Assembly (NCBI RefSeq): GCF_018687735.1
Contig: NZ_CP061304.1
Coordinates: 744,001-808,000, forward strand
DNA from: Polynucleobacter sp. MG-5-Ahmo-C2
GTDB taxonomy: Bacteria > Pseudomonadota > Gammaproteobacteria > Burkholderiales > Burkholderiaceae
Direction of reading: 5' to 3'
DNA: 64,000 nt
Under the pieces are notes generated by a model. That model did no database searches. It was not told the origin of the DNA and saw nothing but the letters and a program-made list of their open reading frames with translations. Below, in pieces: positions 39,083 to 47,610 of this stretch. Each line of letters begins with the position of its first letter. Position 1 is the stretch's first letter. The position numbers and the translations under genes are program-made.

Positions 39083-39157
39083 CCCAATATTGGGCCCCTA
39101 TTTAGGGTTATTCCTATATTACTGAAGTTCACAACTTCTCAACTTCTGTGGTAGAGT
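39083..39157 (+). promoter_or_regulatory. Repeat-rich upstream region of the 59-residue HTH gene
   Basis: Contains a perfect 12-base palindrome CCCAATATTGGG (39083-39094), an inverted repeat CCCTA-TT-TAGGG just after it, and GAAGTT-CAC-AACTTC (39124-39138), whose right half recurs at once as CAACTTCT repeated. The last repeat overlaps a weak -35 TTCACA (39128-39133) that stands 18 bases from TAGAGT (39152-39157). Binding sites for the HTH protein encoded next are plausible. Confidence 0.4.
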
Positions 39158-39176
39158 ATGTTTACTGGGAGAAGAA

Positions 39177-39356
39177 ATGAAGAGACAGGTGCCAAAAACA
39201 CATCAAGCCTTGGAGTGGGTGGGGAAGGGTTTGAGCGCTGCTCAGGCAGCTCGAAAACTAGAGATTTCAGAATCCAGTGTGTATGCCGCTCTCAGAAAGT
39301 CGAAAGCAAAAGATTTGGGCTGTTGCCCAACCTGTGGTCACAAAATAAGGAATTAG
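39177..39356 (+). CDS. 59-residue helix-turn-helix protein with C-terminal CxxC motif
   Basis: Starts at ATG 39177 with GGGAG five bases upstream and ends in TAG, one base before the next gene's ATG. Residues 17-43 fit a helix-turn-helix (KGLSAAQAARKLEISESSV then YAALRKSK), as in small phage and plasmid regulators. The C-terminus has C49, C50, C53 and H55 (GCCPTCGHKIRN), half of a zinc ribbon, so metal binding might need a dimer. Too short for many gene callers. Ribosome site, codon pattern and domain logic support a real gene. DNA target unknown; the repeats just upstream suggest autoregulation. Confidence 0.75.
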   Translation: MKRQVPKTHQALEWVGKGLSAAQAARKLEISESSVYAALRKSKAKDLGCCPTCGHKIRN

Positions 39357-39357
39357 G

Positions 39358-39654
39358 ATGAAAAAGTATCTGCTGGTAGTGGCATCTATATCTGTTGCAG
39401 CATTTGCGTACGCGAATACGGTTTCTGATTCATCTGCATTGGTAAATCAACAATGCCAAATTTCTGCTGAAGCAGTATCAACATTAAAAGGCTTACGTTA
39501 CGGGAACACCTCAATTAGAAAGGATGTGTCCACCCTGATTAATGCCCATCTGAAGGCTCCGGAGAATCGTGAAATGGCCCAGAAAGTTCTAAATCTAATG
39601 GTTGATGACAAATCCACAGATGTCGCCACGCTTGAAGGCAAGTACTGTTCTTAA
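39358..39654 (+). CDS. Small secreted protein of unknown function
   Basis: 98 residues. A clear Sec signal peptide (MKKYLLVVASISVAAFAYA, cleavage before NTVSD) precedes a ~78-residue helical mature part with two cysteines (in NQQCQIS and the C-terminal KYCS) that may form a disulfide. AAGGAATTAGG before the ATG gives a good ribosome site overlapping the stop of the HTH gene, so the two are probably co-expressed. I recognise no family. Confidence 0.8.
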   Translation: MKKYLLVVASISVAAFAYANTVSDSSALVNQQCQISAEAVSTLKGLRYGNTSIRKDVSTLINAHLKAPENREMAQKVLNLMVDDKSTDVATLEGKYCS

Positions 39655-39677
39655 TGATTTGATCTCCGGACTCTAAG

Positions 39678-40139
39678 GTGCCATTGATTGCTGAGTGTCC
39701 TGATTGTGGCAATGCGCGGTCATTGTTTAATCAGTGTCCGCACTGTGACTCTGATCAGTTGCCAAGTTTAAGTTCCGATACGGTTGAGCTGAATATTAAG
39801 CAAGGCAGCCCCTATGTTGAGGAGGCTTTAGAGCAATTAACAGATCAATTGCGTAAATGCATAGAGTTGGGGATTAAAGCCATCGTTCTGATCCATGGTT
39901 ATGGGTCAAGCGGTGAGGGTGGCTATATTAAAAAGGCGGTTCATCATGCTCTGGAAAGCAATCGCTATTCAGATAGAGTGGATGAATATTTCTTTGGCGA
40001 GAATGTGGGATATGGAAGTGTGTCGTATCACACGCTTTTAAAGCGCCGCCCTGGGTTAAAAAGATATCTCAAACGCTTTAAAGAAGGAAATGCTGGTATG
40101 ACGGTGCTATTACTAGGCTCGTCACAGAGAAGTGCTTAG
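39678..40139 (+). CDS. Zinc-ribbon protein with Smr domain
   Basis: 153 residues from GTG 39678 (TTG 39684 is possible). N-terminal zinc ribbon with C7-x2-C10 and C20-x2-C23, then an Smr domain (~35-150): VELNIKQGSPYVEEALEQL, the signature VLIHGYGSSGEGGYIKKAV (His-Gly at 73-74) and a C-terminal strand VLLLG. Smr domains are nucleases or nucleic-acid binders, as in MutS2, SmrB (ribosome-collision cleavage) and plant PPR proteins. The LDxH-type motif at the N-edge reads LNIK, so catalytic competence is uncertain. It lies 23 bases after the secreted-protein gene. Confidence 0.75.
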   Translation: MPLIAECPDCGNARSLFNQCPHCDSDQLPSLSSDTVELNIKQGSPYVEEALEQLTDQLRKCIELGIKAIVLIHGYGSSGEGGYIKKAVHHALESNRYSDRVDEYFFGENVGYGSVSYHTLLKRRPGLKRYLKRFKEGNAGMTVLLLGSSQRSA

Positions 40140-40169
40140 AATAGAAGCATCTCTACTAGGAGTATTCCT

Positions 40170-40505
40170 ATGACCGCAAAAAAATCTGATATCTCACCAC
40201 AAGCAGCTACTGTCAGTTCTGACCAGTTAATTGGCGAATTCAAAGCATTGATGTCAGATGCTGAAGCATTGATTCAGGCAACCGAAGGTCATGCGGATGG
40301 CGCCATAGGATCTCTCCGCTCAAAAGCTCTTGAAACCATTGCCGGTGCAAAAGAGAGTATCTCTGATTTTGAGGGTGCTCTCACCGACAAAGCAAAAGCG
40401 CTTGCGGAAGGTGCAGATGACTTTGTGCATCGGAACCCTTGGGAGGCGGTGGGTGTTGCAGCTGGGCTTGGTTTATTAATTGGCTTGTTTATTCGCCGTC
40501 GCTAA
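40170..40505 (+). CDS. ElaB/YqjD/DUF883 family membrane-anchored protein
   Basis: 111 residues. A long amphipathic helical region (~15-85) precedes a C-terminal membrane segment (GVAAGLGLLIGLFI) ending in three arginines. FVHRNPWEAVGVAAGLGLLIG is the family signature. E. coli homologues bind ribosomes and tether them to the membrane in stationary phase. A GGAG site precedes the ATG. First of a three-gene yqjD-yqjE-yqjK-like operon. Confidence 0.9.
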   Translation: MTAKKSDISPQAATVSSDQLIGEFKALMSDAEALIQATEGHADGAIGSLRSKALETIAGAKESISDFEGALTDKAKALAEGADDFVHRNPWEAVGVAAGLGLLIGLFIRRR

Positions 40506-40511
40506 GCAGAT

Positions 40512-40880
40512 ATGTCCCAAGAAAATTTACTCTCCTCTATTAAGAATCTTGTTTCCACAGGCGCATCTATTGCGCAAACACGACTCGAGTTGATCTCGGT
40601 GGATGTGCAAATTGCCAGAAGTAAATTAATCAGTTTGCTAGTGATGATCGTAAGTGCCTTATTTTTCTTATTCTTTGGCCTGGTGATGTTGGCTTTATTG
40701 ATCGTTATCTACAGTTGGGAATCTGATCGGATGATGGCCCTGGGTTTGCTGACTAGCGCTTTTTTATCGGTTGGACTCATTTTGTCCTTATTGATCATGC
40801 AATCATTGCGTACGATGCCCAAGTTATTTGAAGCCTCAATCGCTGAGCTTGCTAAAGATCGAGAGTCACTCTCCAAATGA
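40512..40880 (+). CDS. Phage-holin-superfamily / YqjE-like membrane protein
   Basis: 122 residues. An N-terminal amphipathic helix (ENLLSSIKNLVSTGASIAQTRLEL) is followed by two membrane segments (~43-70 and ~78-100) and a short cytoplasmic tail. It is the middle gene of the yqjD-E-K-like operon, six bases after the first and overlapping the third by four. Function unknown; not a lysis gene by context. Confidence 0.87.
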   Translation: MSQENLLSSIKNLVSTGASIAQTRLELISVDVQIARSKLISLLVMIVSALFFLFFGLVMLALLIVIYSWESDRMMALGLLTSAFLSVGLILSLLIMQSLRTMPKLFEASIAELAKDRESLSK

Positions 40881-41158
40881 GAGAGCGATTCAAGGAGCTC
40901 GAGCTTCGTCTTCATGAGCTCAAAGCCCAGGCTGATCGTGAGCGTAAAGAATTTAGTGAGCACTTTGAGGCATGGGAGAAGCCACTCTCGTGGGCAGATA
41001 AAGGCGTTGATGCTGTGAACTTCTTAAAAAGTAATCCGATACTTTGGACCAGCGCATTTGCTGCGCTTGTGCATTACAAGCCTAAATTAGCCAGCAAGGT
41101 GCTTGCTATCGGTTGGGGCGCTGTCAAGCTTCTCAAGAGCGCCAAGAAACTCATCTGA
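40877..41158 (+). CDS. YqjK-like small protein
   Basis: 93 residues. A charged N-terminal coiled coil (~1-35, RFKELELRLHELKAQADRE) is followed by a weakly hydrophobic segment (FLKSNPILWTSAFAALVHYKP) that may lie against the membrane. It overlaps the YqjE-like gene by four bases (ATGA). Assignment rests mainly on operon position and shape. Confidence 0.78.
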   Translation: MRERFKELELRLHELKAQADRERKEFSEHFEAWEKPLSWADKGVDAVNFLKSNPILWTSAFAALVHYKPKLASKVLAIGWGAVKLLKSAKKLI

Positions 41159-41181
41159 GTTCATCAAATTACTAAACTCAG

Positions 41182-42858
41182 ATGGCCTTAGAAACCGCTA
41201 AGCCTTGGCTAAAGAATTATCCAGTAGGCGTCCCACACGAGATTGGGCCGCTGAGTCATACATCCCTGACTGACTTTATCGAGGAATGCTTTGTGCGTTT
41301 TGGCAAGCGCAGGGCGGTTGAAGCTATGGGAAAGTTTTTCTCATACAGAGAGCTCGATCGACTCTCTAAAGACTTTGCTTCCTATCTCCAAACTCTCAAT
41401 TTAGAGAAGGGTGCACGGGTCGCTTTGATGTACCCCAATGTCATTGAGTATCTTGTTGCCATGATTGGCACTCTGCGTGCTGGTTATGTGGTGGTCAATA
41501 TCAACCCACTCTACACCGCCCGAGAACTCGAGGCCCAATTGGTCGATAGCGGAGCAACAGTGTTGGTTGTCATGGAGAACTTTGCTCATACCTATCAAAC
41601 AATCAACCCAATAGAGGGTATACGGCAAGTGATTGTGAGTAGCCCAGGAGAATTAATGGGCCTCAAAGGCCATCTGATCAATTGGGTAGCCAGAGACATT
41701 AAAAAACTGATACCAGCTTGGAGTTTTGCCCATATTACTTTCAAAGACGCACTTCAAAGCGGTGGCGAGCATCATTTTCAGAAACCTTACATTGGTTTAG
41801 AAGATATTGCTTTCTTGCAATACACCGGTGGTACGACGGGAACCTCTAAAGGCGCCGTTTTGCTTCATCGTAATATCCTCTCTAATGTGATGCAGATAGA
41901 GGCCTGGTTAAATCCTGGCCTCAAACAAAAGCCAGAACAGCAATTGGTATTTCTGTGCGCATTGCCGATGACCCATATTTTTGCTTTAACAGCTTGTGCC
42001 TTGCTCGGTATTGCTAAGGGCGGCTTATTACTTTTGGTTCCCAATCCACGCGATATCACCGGCTTTATCAAAATGCTACTTAAGCATCCTAATATCAATA
42101 TATTCCCGGGTGTGAATACGCTCTTTCATGCGCTGATTCATCGGCCAGAGTTTAAGAAGGTAAAACTTCCTCAGTTATTAGTCACCATTGGCGGAGGCAT
42201 GGCAGTGCATAAGAAGACAGCTGACCATTGGCAGGCTCTCACGGGTGTACCCATTGCACAGGGCTACGGATTATCAGAAACATCGCCAGTAGTCTGCGTC
42301 AATACACCACTAGAAAAGCATTTCACAGGGCATATTGGCATGCCAATACCCAGCACCAATCTTGTCATTCTTGACGATGACGGGGTTGAACTCTCGCATG
42401 GCAGCCCTGGGGAGATCTGTATTCAGGGGCCGCAAGTCATGGCAGGTTATTGGAATAAACCAGAAGAGACAGAGCATTGCATGACAGCCGATGGTTTCTT
42501 TAAATCGGGTGATATTGGTTTTATCACCGATGAAGGCTATGTAGAAATTGTTGATCGTAAAAAAGATATGATTGTGGTGGCTGGATTTAAAGTGTTTCCT
42601 AATGATGTGGAGGATCACTTAGTCCAAATGGATGGCGTTAGAGAATGCGCAGTCATTGGGGTGCCACACCGTAAGCTTGGAGAAATCGTTAAAGCTTACG
42701 TGGTGCGGGACAATCATCACTTAACTGAGGCCGATATCTTGCAATACTGCAAAGAGCATATGGTGAGTTATAAACGCCCTCGGAAAATCATCTTTATTAA
42801 CGAGCTTCCTAAATCCAATGTCGGAAAAATTCTACGCCGAGAACTGAGAAATATTTAA
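41182..42858 (+). CDS. fadD: Long-chain fatty acid--CoA ligase
   Basis: 558 residues, adenylate-forming enzyme. P-loop-like YTGGTTGTSKGA, the A5 motif GYGLSETSP, GDIGFITDEGYVEIVDRKKDMIVVAGFKVFP and the C-terminal lysine in SNVGKILRRELR. It activates fatty acids to acyl-CoA with ATP for beta-oxidation or lipid recycling. Length and motifs match FadD. It follows the yqj-like operon by 23 bases but may have its own promoter. Confidence 0.94.
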   Translation: MALETAKPWLKNYPVGVPHEIGPLSHTSLTDFIEECFVRFGKRRAVEAMGKFFSYRELDRLSKDFASYLQTLNLEKGARVALMYPNVIEYLVAMIGTLRAGYVVVNINPLYTARELEAQLVDSGATVLVVMENFAHTYQTINPIEGIRQVIVSSPGELMGLKGHLINWVARDIKKLIPAWSFAHITFKDALQSGGEHHFQKPYIGLEDIAFLQYTGGTTGTSKGAVLLHRNILSNVMQIEAWLNPGLKQKPEQQLVFLCALPMTHIFALTACALLGIAKGGLLLLVPNPRDITGFIKMLLKHPNINIFPGVNTLFHALIHRPEFKKVKLPQLLVTIGGGMAVHKKTADHWQALTGVPIAQGYGLSETSPVVCVNTPLEKHFTGHIGMPIPSTNLVILDDDGVELSHGSPGEICIQGPQVMAGYWNKPEETEHCMTADGFFKSGDIGFITDEGYVEIVDRKKDMIVVAGFKVFPNDVEDHLVQMDGVRECAVIGVPHRKLGEIVKAYVVRDNHHLTEADILQYCKEHMVSYKRPRKIIFINELPKSNVGKILRRELRNI

Positions 42859-42880
42859 CAATACAGTAGCAACTAGATAC

Positions 42881-44629
42881 TTAGTTGCGCGGGGTTTTAC
42901 CAACCATCTTGGCTGCTCTTAAGAAATCAAAGTCAACGCCTTGATCAGCTTGTGTCACAGTATCTAAGAATAGTTTCTTGTATCCACGCTCAGCTGTTGG
43001 CGGGGTGATTGGATTCTCTTTGGCGCGCTTAGCCAACTCTTCATCAGAAATTAATAAGCTAATTTCTCGATTCTTGACACTCAAGCGAATGCGATCGCCA
43101 TTGTGCACATGCGCCAAGGGCCCGCCAATTGCAGATTCAGGAGTAACGTGTAGCACAATCGTTCCAAATGCCGTGCCACTCATACGACCATCCGAGATGC
43201 GTACAATATCTTTAACACCAGCACGCGCTAGTTTCATGGGGATAGGGATATAGCCAGCTTCAGGCATACCAGGCGCACCTTTGGGGCCGATATTTTTGAG
43301 AACCAAAATGTCATCAGCGGTGACATCTAAGTCGGGGCTATCAATTCTGCTAGCTAGATCCTCAGCATTCTCAAACACCACAGCACGACCTTCATGTTCC
43401 ATGAGTTTCTCATTGGCGGCAGATTGCTTAATAATCGCGCCACCAGGAGCAAGGTTGCCATGCAGGACGGCAATGCTGCCACGGGGATAGATTGGCCTGT
43501 CAAAGGGGCGAACAACATCTTGTTGAAAGCTTGGCGGTGCAGAATCGATTTCTTCGCCAAGTGTTTTGCCAGTCACTGTCATTGCATTGAGTTTTAATTG
43601 TGGCTTGAGTTCGCGCAATAAAGTAGCCATACCACCAGCATCATGGAAATTTTCCATATAGTGATCACCGGAGGGTTTTAAGTCAACCAGTACAGGAGTT
43701 TCATTACCCATTTTGTCAAGGGCATCCAGATCAATCTCAAGACCCATGCGACCAGCAATTGCCGCTAAGTGCACAATGCCATTGGTAGAGCCACCAATTG
43801 CCAGCAATACTCGGATTGCATTCTCAAAAGCATCTGCCGTCAGAATCTTGTCGATAGTCAAACCATCTTTAGCCATTTGAACAGCGCAAGTACCCGTTTC
43901 TTCTGCCACCCGAATGCGGTCTGCAGTGACAGCCGGCGGAGTAGCGCCACCCGGAACCGTCATGCCTAAAGCTTCAGAGATACAAGCCATCGTGCTGGCA
44001 GTACCCATGACAGAGCAAGTGCCTACGCTGGCCACAAGTTGATCATTTACTTCATCTTTTTCAATTTCATCGATTTCACCGGCGCGGAACTTGCCCCAAT
44101 AGCGGCGACAGTCAGTACACGCGCCGACACGCTCGCTACGATGTGAGCCAGTGAGCATAGAGCCTGTGATCAGCTGAATCGCTGGCAATCCGGCAGAAGC
44201 AGCACCCATCATTTGAGCGGGAACCGTTTTGTCGCAGCCACCGATCATCACAACGGCATCCATCGGTTGTGCACGCAACATCTCTTCAGTATCCATAGAC
44301 ATCAGATTGCGCAAATACATGCTGGTTGGAGCAGCAAAGCTCTCATGAATCGAGATTGTCGGAAACTCCATTGGTAAGCCACCAGCAAGCATGACGCCAC
44401 GCTTTACTGCTTCAATCAGTTGCGGCATATTGCCATGGCAGGGGTTGTATGCGCTGCCAGTATTAATGATGCCGATTACAGGGCGATCCAAGGCGCTATT
44501 GGTATAGCCTGCACCTTTAATAAATGCCTTTCGTAAAAATAAAGAGAAGCCTTTATCGCCATAGCTCGTTAAGCCCTTACGTAAACCTGTTTCAGGCGCT
44601 GCTTTAGGATCTGTTGGCTTAGTACTCAT
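42881..44629 (-). CDS. IlvD/Edd-family dehydratase, sugar-acid dehydratase type
   Basis: 582 residues. Cysteines C64 (NPCHGN), C132 (GGCDKTVPA) and C205 (VGTCSVMGTAS) occupy the Fe-S cluster positions, and SDGRMSGTAFG carries the catalytic serine. The sequence around GACTDCRRYWGKFRAGEI and SGDHYMENFHDAGGM resembles L-arabonate and related sugar-acid dehydratases more than valine/isoleucine-pathway IlvD. It should remove water from an aldonic acid or dihydroxy acid to give a 2-keto acid. The neighbours do not form a sugar pathway. Often annotated simply as dihydroxy-acid dehydratase. Confidence 0.88.
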   Translation of the reverse strand: MSTKPTDPKAAPETGLRKGLTSYGDKGFSLFLRKAFIKGAGYTNSALDRPVIGIINTGSAYNPCHGNMPQLIEAVKRGVMLAGGLPMEFPTISIHESFAAPTSMYLRNLMSMDTEEMLRAQPMDAVVMIGGCDKTVPAQMMGAASAGLPAIQLITGSMLTGSHRSERVGACTDCRRYWGKFRAGEIDEIEKDEVNDQLVASVGTCSVMGTASTMACISEALGMTVPGGATPPAVTADRIRVAEETGTCAVQMAKDGLTIDKILTADAFENAIRVLLAIGGSTNGIVHLAAIAGRMGLEIDLDALDKMGNETPVLVDLKPSGDHYMENFHDAGGMATLLRELKPQLKLNAMTVTGKTLGEEIDSAPPSFQQDVVRPFDRPIYPRGSIAVLHGNLAPGGAIIKQSAANEKLMEHEGRAVVFENAEDLASRIDSPDLDVTADDILVLKNIGPKGAPGMPEAGYIPIPMKLARAGVKDIVRISDGRMSGTAFGTIVLHVTPESAIGGPLAHVHNGDRIRLSVKNREISLLISDEELAKRAKENPITPPTAERGYKKLFLDTVTQADQGVDFDFLRAAKMVGKTPRN

Positions 44630-44703
44630 TTTTGTCTCAGTATTGAATGATTTGTATAAATGCTCTGTAAGGGCTAATTGTAGTCATGCAATCATGACCA
44701 CGC

Positions 44704-45582
44704 CTACAAGCCGCCGCCCCAGCGGTATTGCCAAGAAATACCCAGCATGTCATAACTTGTATTAGTACGAGAATAGACACCAGTACTGCCGGTGAGGCGA
44801 ATGGCATTGTGTTTATCAACCGGATAAGAAATCGTGCTGCCAAATCGCCAATTTTCTTGCGAGCCGTTCACCGCCGTGCCATTGACGTAGGTTTGGCCAC
44901 CAAAGAAGTAGGTGGCATCCGCTGATATCCAAGCGGTATTGGGGAAGTAATAAATTACATGGGTTTCTGTGGAATACACCGGGTTTTGGGAGAGGGTGTT
45001 ATTGCCCATGTAATTGGCATTGCTCGTATAAATCGATGCCATGCCAGCCAATTCTAAGCGCCATGGACCAACTGCTTTAGAGGCCCCAACGCCCGGCTGA
45101 ATGACTGTCCGATTGCCGCCAACGTTGACCATTTGATCACTGTTGTATTTGCCCCATGGAATGGATGCAGCAAGACTTGCGCCAATAATGAGGTCTTGTT
45201 GATAATTCTTAAACTCACTTGCCGCCAAAGCGGGTGCGCCATACAGATTGACGGAGGCCTTAATCATAGGGTCTGAAAGACCTTCGGCAGATGCATTGAT
45301 CACTTGGCCATTTGCGGTACCTGTGCCAGATAATTCAGCATAAGGAAGCACCAGGGAAAGCCTGCCGGATTGACCTGCAACATCCAGGATATGGGTCAAG
45401 CTTATTGCTTCAGTAGTGATTTTGTATGAGCCGCTTTTAGCTTGAGCAATACCGCCCGTAATAAAGGTAATACCAATCGGTGCATTGGAATATGCGCGAG
45501 CCTCAATTTCTTGAGCGTGAATACTGCTAGATAAAAGACCTAGAGTAAAAGCCCAAAATAGATTTCTAGAAAATGAGACCAA
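44704..45582 (-). CDS. Putative outer-membrane protein (phenol-degradation MetA-pathway / transporter-like family)
   Basis: 292 residues from TTG 45582, which yields a clean signal peptide (MVSFSRNLFWAFTLGLLSSSIHA, then QEIEAR). The frame is open to ATG 45696, but that adds a Leu/Lys repeat of 9-base units and overlaps the upstream gene by 50 bases. The mature part is beta-rich with alternating aromatic strands and ends WQYRWGGG, consistent with a beta-barrel; the closing Gly-Leu is atypical. It looks like the Phenol_MetA_deg family (SGRLSLVLPYAELSG, GPWRLELAGMAS). The substrate is unknown. Confidence 0.75.
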   Translation of the reverse strand: MVSFSRNLFWAFTLGLLSSSIHAQEIEARAYSNAPIGITFITGGIAQAKSGSYKITTEAISLTHILDVAGQSGRLSLVLPYAELSGTGTANGQVINASAEGLSDPMIKASVNLYGAPALAASEFKNYQQDLIIGASLAASIPWGKYNSDQMVNVGGNRTVIQPGVGASKAVGPWRLELAGMASIYTSNANYMGNNTLSQNPVYSTETHVIYYFPNTAWISADATYFFGGQTYVNGTAVNGSQENWRFGSTISYPVDKHNAIRLTGSTGVYSRTNTSYDMLGISWQYRWGGGL

Positions 45583-45592
45583 TGAAAATGAC

Positions 45593-45637
45593 TCAAGTAA
45601 CTTCAGTAACTTAAGCAACTTAAGAAACGCAAGCAAC
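45593..45637 (+). repeat. Five imperfect 9-bp tandem units
   Basis: Successive units on the plus strand: TCAAGTAAC, TTCAGTAAC, TTAAGCAAC, TTAAGAAAC, GCAAGCAAC. They lie between the stop of the 179-residue membrane-protein gene and the favoured start of the outer-membrane protein on the minus strand. If the longer start is used they encode a Leu-Lys-Leu-rich stretch. Copy change would preserve the frame. Confidence 0.85.
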
Positions 45638-45646
45638 TTCAAAAAA

Positions 45647-46186
45647 CTATTGACCAACAGAATTTTTTCTACCGAACAAAATGGTGACAGTTGCATTGGT
45701 ACCTAGGGCCAACTTCATTCCGACTAAGACTAAATAGGGCCAGACAATTAACCAGTAGACAATAGTCATTGCCAGTACTTTCAACGGATTTTTCTGTCCA
45801 AACGCCGACATGGAATCAATAAAGTTTTTACCATGCATGAGACCTTCAATACCAGCCTCAATGTAGTTCAGGGCTAGAACAACAAAGATGTAAAAAATCG
45901 ATTCAAGCAAAAGGGATTTGATGATGCCATTGGATTTATTAATATTGATCGGGAAGATCGCTTGCGCAATCAACATAAATTTGGCGCATAAGCCTGCTTT
46001 AATTATGGCAATTCCAAATATGCTTAAAGGAATGGGGCGTTCATCTAAAGAGGTGGCACCTAAAAAAGCAAGGGCGCAGAACCAGGCTCCAAAATACAGT
46101 GTGAGCGCAAAGGCTTTTTTGGCTTCAGCCAGCATTTTTTCTTTGATGCCTGGTAAATGACCTGTGGTGCTTCCGGGTGTAATCAT
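45647..46186 (-). CDS. Integral membrane protein of unknown function
   Basis: 179 residues with about four membrane segments (~25-45, ~52-78, ~92-112 and ~138-162), separated by a conserved-looking IEAGIEGLMHGKNFIDSMS amphipathic loop. No catalytic motif or known family is recognised. It sits three bases after trhP on the minus strand and before the outer-membrane protein, so it is likely transcribed with trhP. Confidence 0.72.
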   Translation of the reverse strand: MITPGSTTGHLPGIKEKMLAEAKKAFALTLYFGAWFCALAFLGATSLDERPIPLSIFGIAIIKAGLCAKFMLIAQAIFPININKSNGIIKSLLLESIFYIFVVLALNYIEAGIEGLMHGKNFIDSMSAFGQKNPLKVLAMTIVYWLIVWPYLVLVGMKLALGTNATVTILFGRKNSVGQ

Positions 46187-46189
46187 CAG

Positions 46190-47509
46190 TTAAGCATTAC
46201 AGCAAGATTCACCACTAGAGCAAGCAGAGGCAGTCTCTACAGGGGCTGGCTCATGGGTATAGCGGGCAATAAAGGCATGTTTACTCTGCAGCGGTAACTT
46301 GATCCAAACAAAGTGACCAGAACCGGGGGCAACATCGATTGGCTCGCCAGCCATATTCCACATGGCATCTAAAACAATGTCTTGGTTGCCTTGAGGTTCG
46401 ATGATTTCTAGTTTGTCGCCAACTGAGAAGCGGTTTTTGACATCCACTTTGACGCGGCCAGAGGCCGAATCAATATCCAGAGTTTCGCCAACATACAAAC
46501 TTCTACCAGAAAGAGAGTGGCCTCTCATATAGAGTTGGTATTCCTTATCGTGATGACGCTCATAAAAGCCATCGGTATAACCACGATTCGCAAGACCTTC
46601 TAAATTGCCAAGCAAGGTTGTATTAAAGGGTCTGCCTGCGACCGCATCATCAATTGCTGAGCGATAAGCTTGGCATGTACGTGATACGTAATAGGGTGAC
46701 TTCGTGCGACCTTCAATCTTGAATGAGTCGACACCCATCTTCGTTAATCTCTCGATATGCTCAACAGCGCGCAAGTCTTTAGAGTTCATGATGTAGGTGC
46801 CATGCTCATCTTCTTCCATCGGCATTAATTCATCAGGACGACGGGCCTCTTGAAGAAGCACAACGTCACCACTAGTATTTTGCTGCCCTGGTTTGACCTT
46901 GTAATCCCAGCGACAGGCATTGGTGCACGCACCTTGATTGGAATCGCGATGAGACATATAGCCAGACAAGAGGCAGCGGCCAGAGTAAGCAATACACAAA
47001 GCACCATGAACAAATACTTCGAGCTCCATTTCAGGACAATCTTGACGCACTTCCTCAATCTCGTCAAAAGAAAGCTCGCGAGACAAAATCACTCGGCTAA
47101 TTCCAACAGAGCGCCAGAACTTAGCGGAAGCACCGTTGACTGTATTGGCTTGCACTGATAAATGAATCGGCATATCCGGCCATGCTTCTCTAGCCATCAT
47201 GATCAAACCGGGATCAGACATGATCAGGGCATCGGGTTTCAAATCTACAACTGGCGACATATCTTTAATGTATGTGCGCGTCTTTGCACCGTGTGGCAGT
47301 AAATTTGAAACCAAGTAAAACTTCTTGCCCAAATTATGCGCAGTATCAATACCTTGTTTGAGTACTTCGATCTTGCCGAAGTCGTTATTGCGAACCCGCA
47401 AAGAATAGCGAGGCTGGCCAGCATAAATCGCATCCGCTCCGAATTCAAAAGCGGTTTGCAACATCGAAATGCTGCCTGCAGGGGCTAGAAGTTCAGGGGT
47501 CTTAGTCAT
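46190..47509 (-). CDS. trhP: U32-family tRNA hydroxylation protein TrhP (YegQ-like)
   Basis: 439 residues. TIM-barrel-like U32 domain opening PELLAPAGSISMLQTAFEFGADAIYAG, with the family cysteines in ELEVFVHGALCIAYSGRCLLSGYMSHRD and NQGACTNACRWDY, and SFKIEGRTKSPYYV. A C-terminal beta-domain ends in a Cys-rich tail (SACSSGESCCNA). E. coli YegQ/TrhP forms 5-hydroxyuridine at U34 of tRNAs using prephenate and iron-sulfur chemistry. Often mislabelled as a collagenase-like peptidase. Confidence 0.88.
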   Translation of the reverse strand: MTKTPELLAPAGSISMLQTAFEFGADAIYAGQPRYSLRVRNNDFGKIEVLKQGIDTAHNLGKKFYLVSNLLPHGAKTRTYIKDMSPVVDLKPDALIMSDPGLIMMAREAWPDMPIHLSVQANTVNGASAKFWRSVGISRVILSRELSFDEIEEVRQDCPEMELEVFVHGALCIAYSGRCLLSGYMSHRDSNQGACTNACRWDYKVKPGQQNTSGDVVLLQEARRPDELMPMEEDEHGTYIMNSKDLRAVEHIERLTKMGVDSFKIEGRTKSPYYVSRTCQAYRSAIDDAVAGRPFNTTLLGNLEGLANRGYTDGFYERHHDKEYQLYMRGHSLSGRSLYVGETLDIDSASGRVKVDVKNRFSVGDKLEIIEPQGNQDIVLDAMWNMAGEPIDVAPGSGHFVWIKLPLQSKHAFIARYTHEPAPVETASACSSGESCCNA

Positions 47510-47610
47510 AGCAGTTATTTTAAAGCCCTTGGCAGGTTTTGGGTTTTGGCGCAGATGGCTAGTGAAAACACCTAAAAATGAGGATTTCCACTCTTAGGAG
47601 AGCCAAGGCA

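Noticed and set aside
42869-42888. GCAACTA/TAGTTGC inverted repeat between fadD and the dehydratase gene
   Set aside because: It overlaps the dehydratase stop and lacks a T-run on either strand, so I do not call it a terminator.
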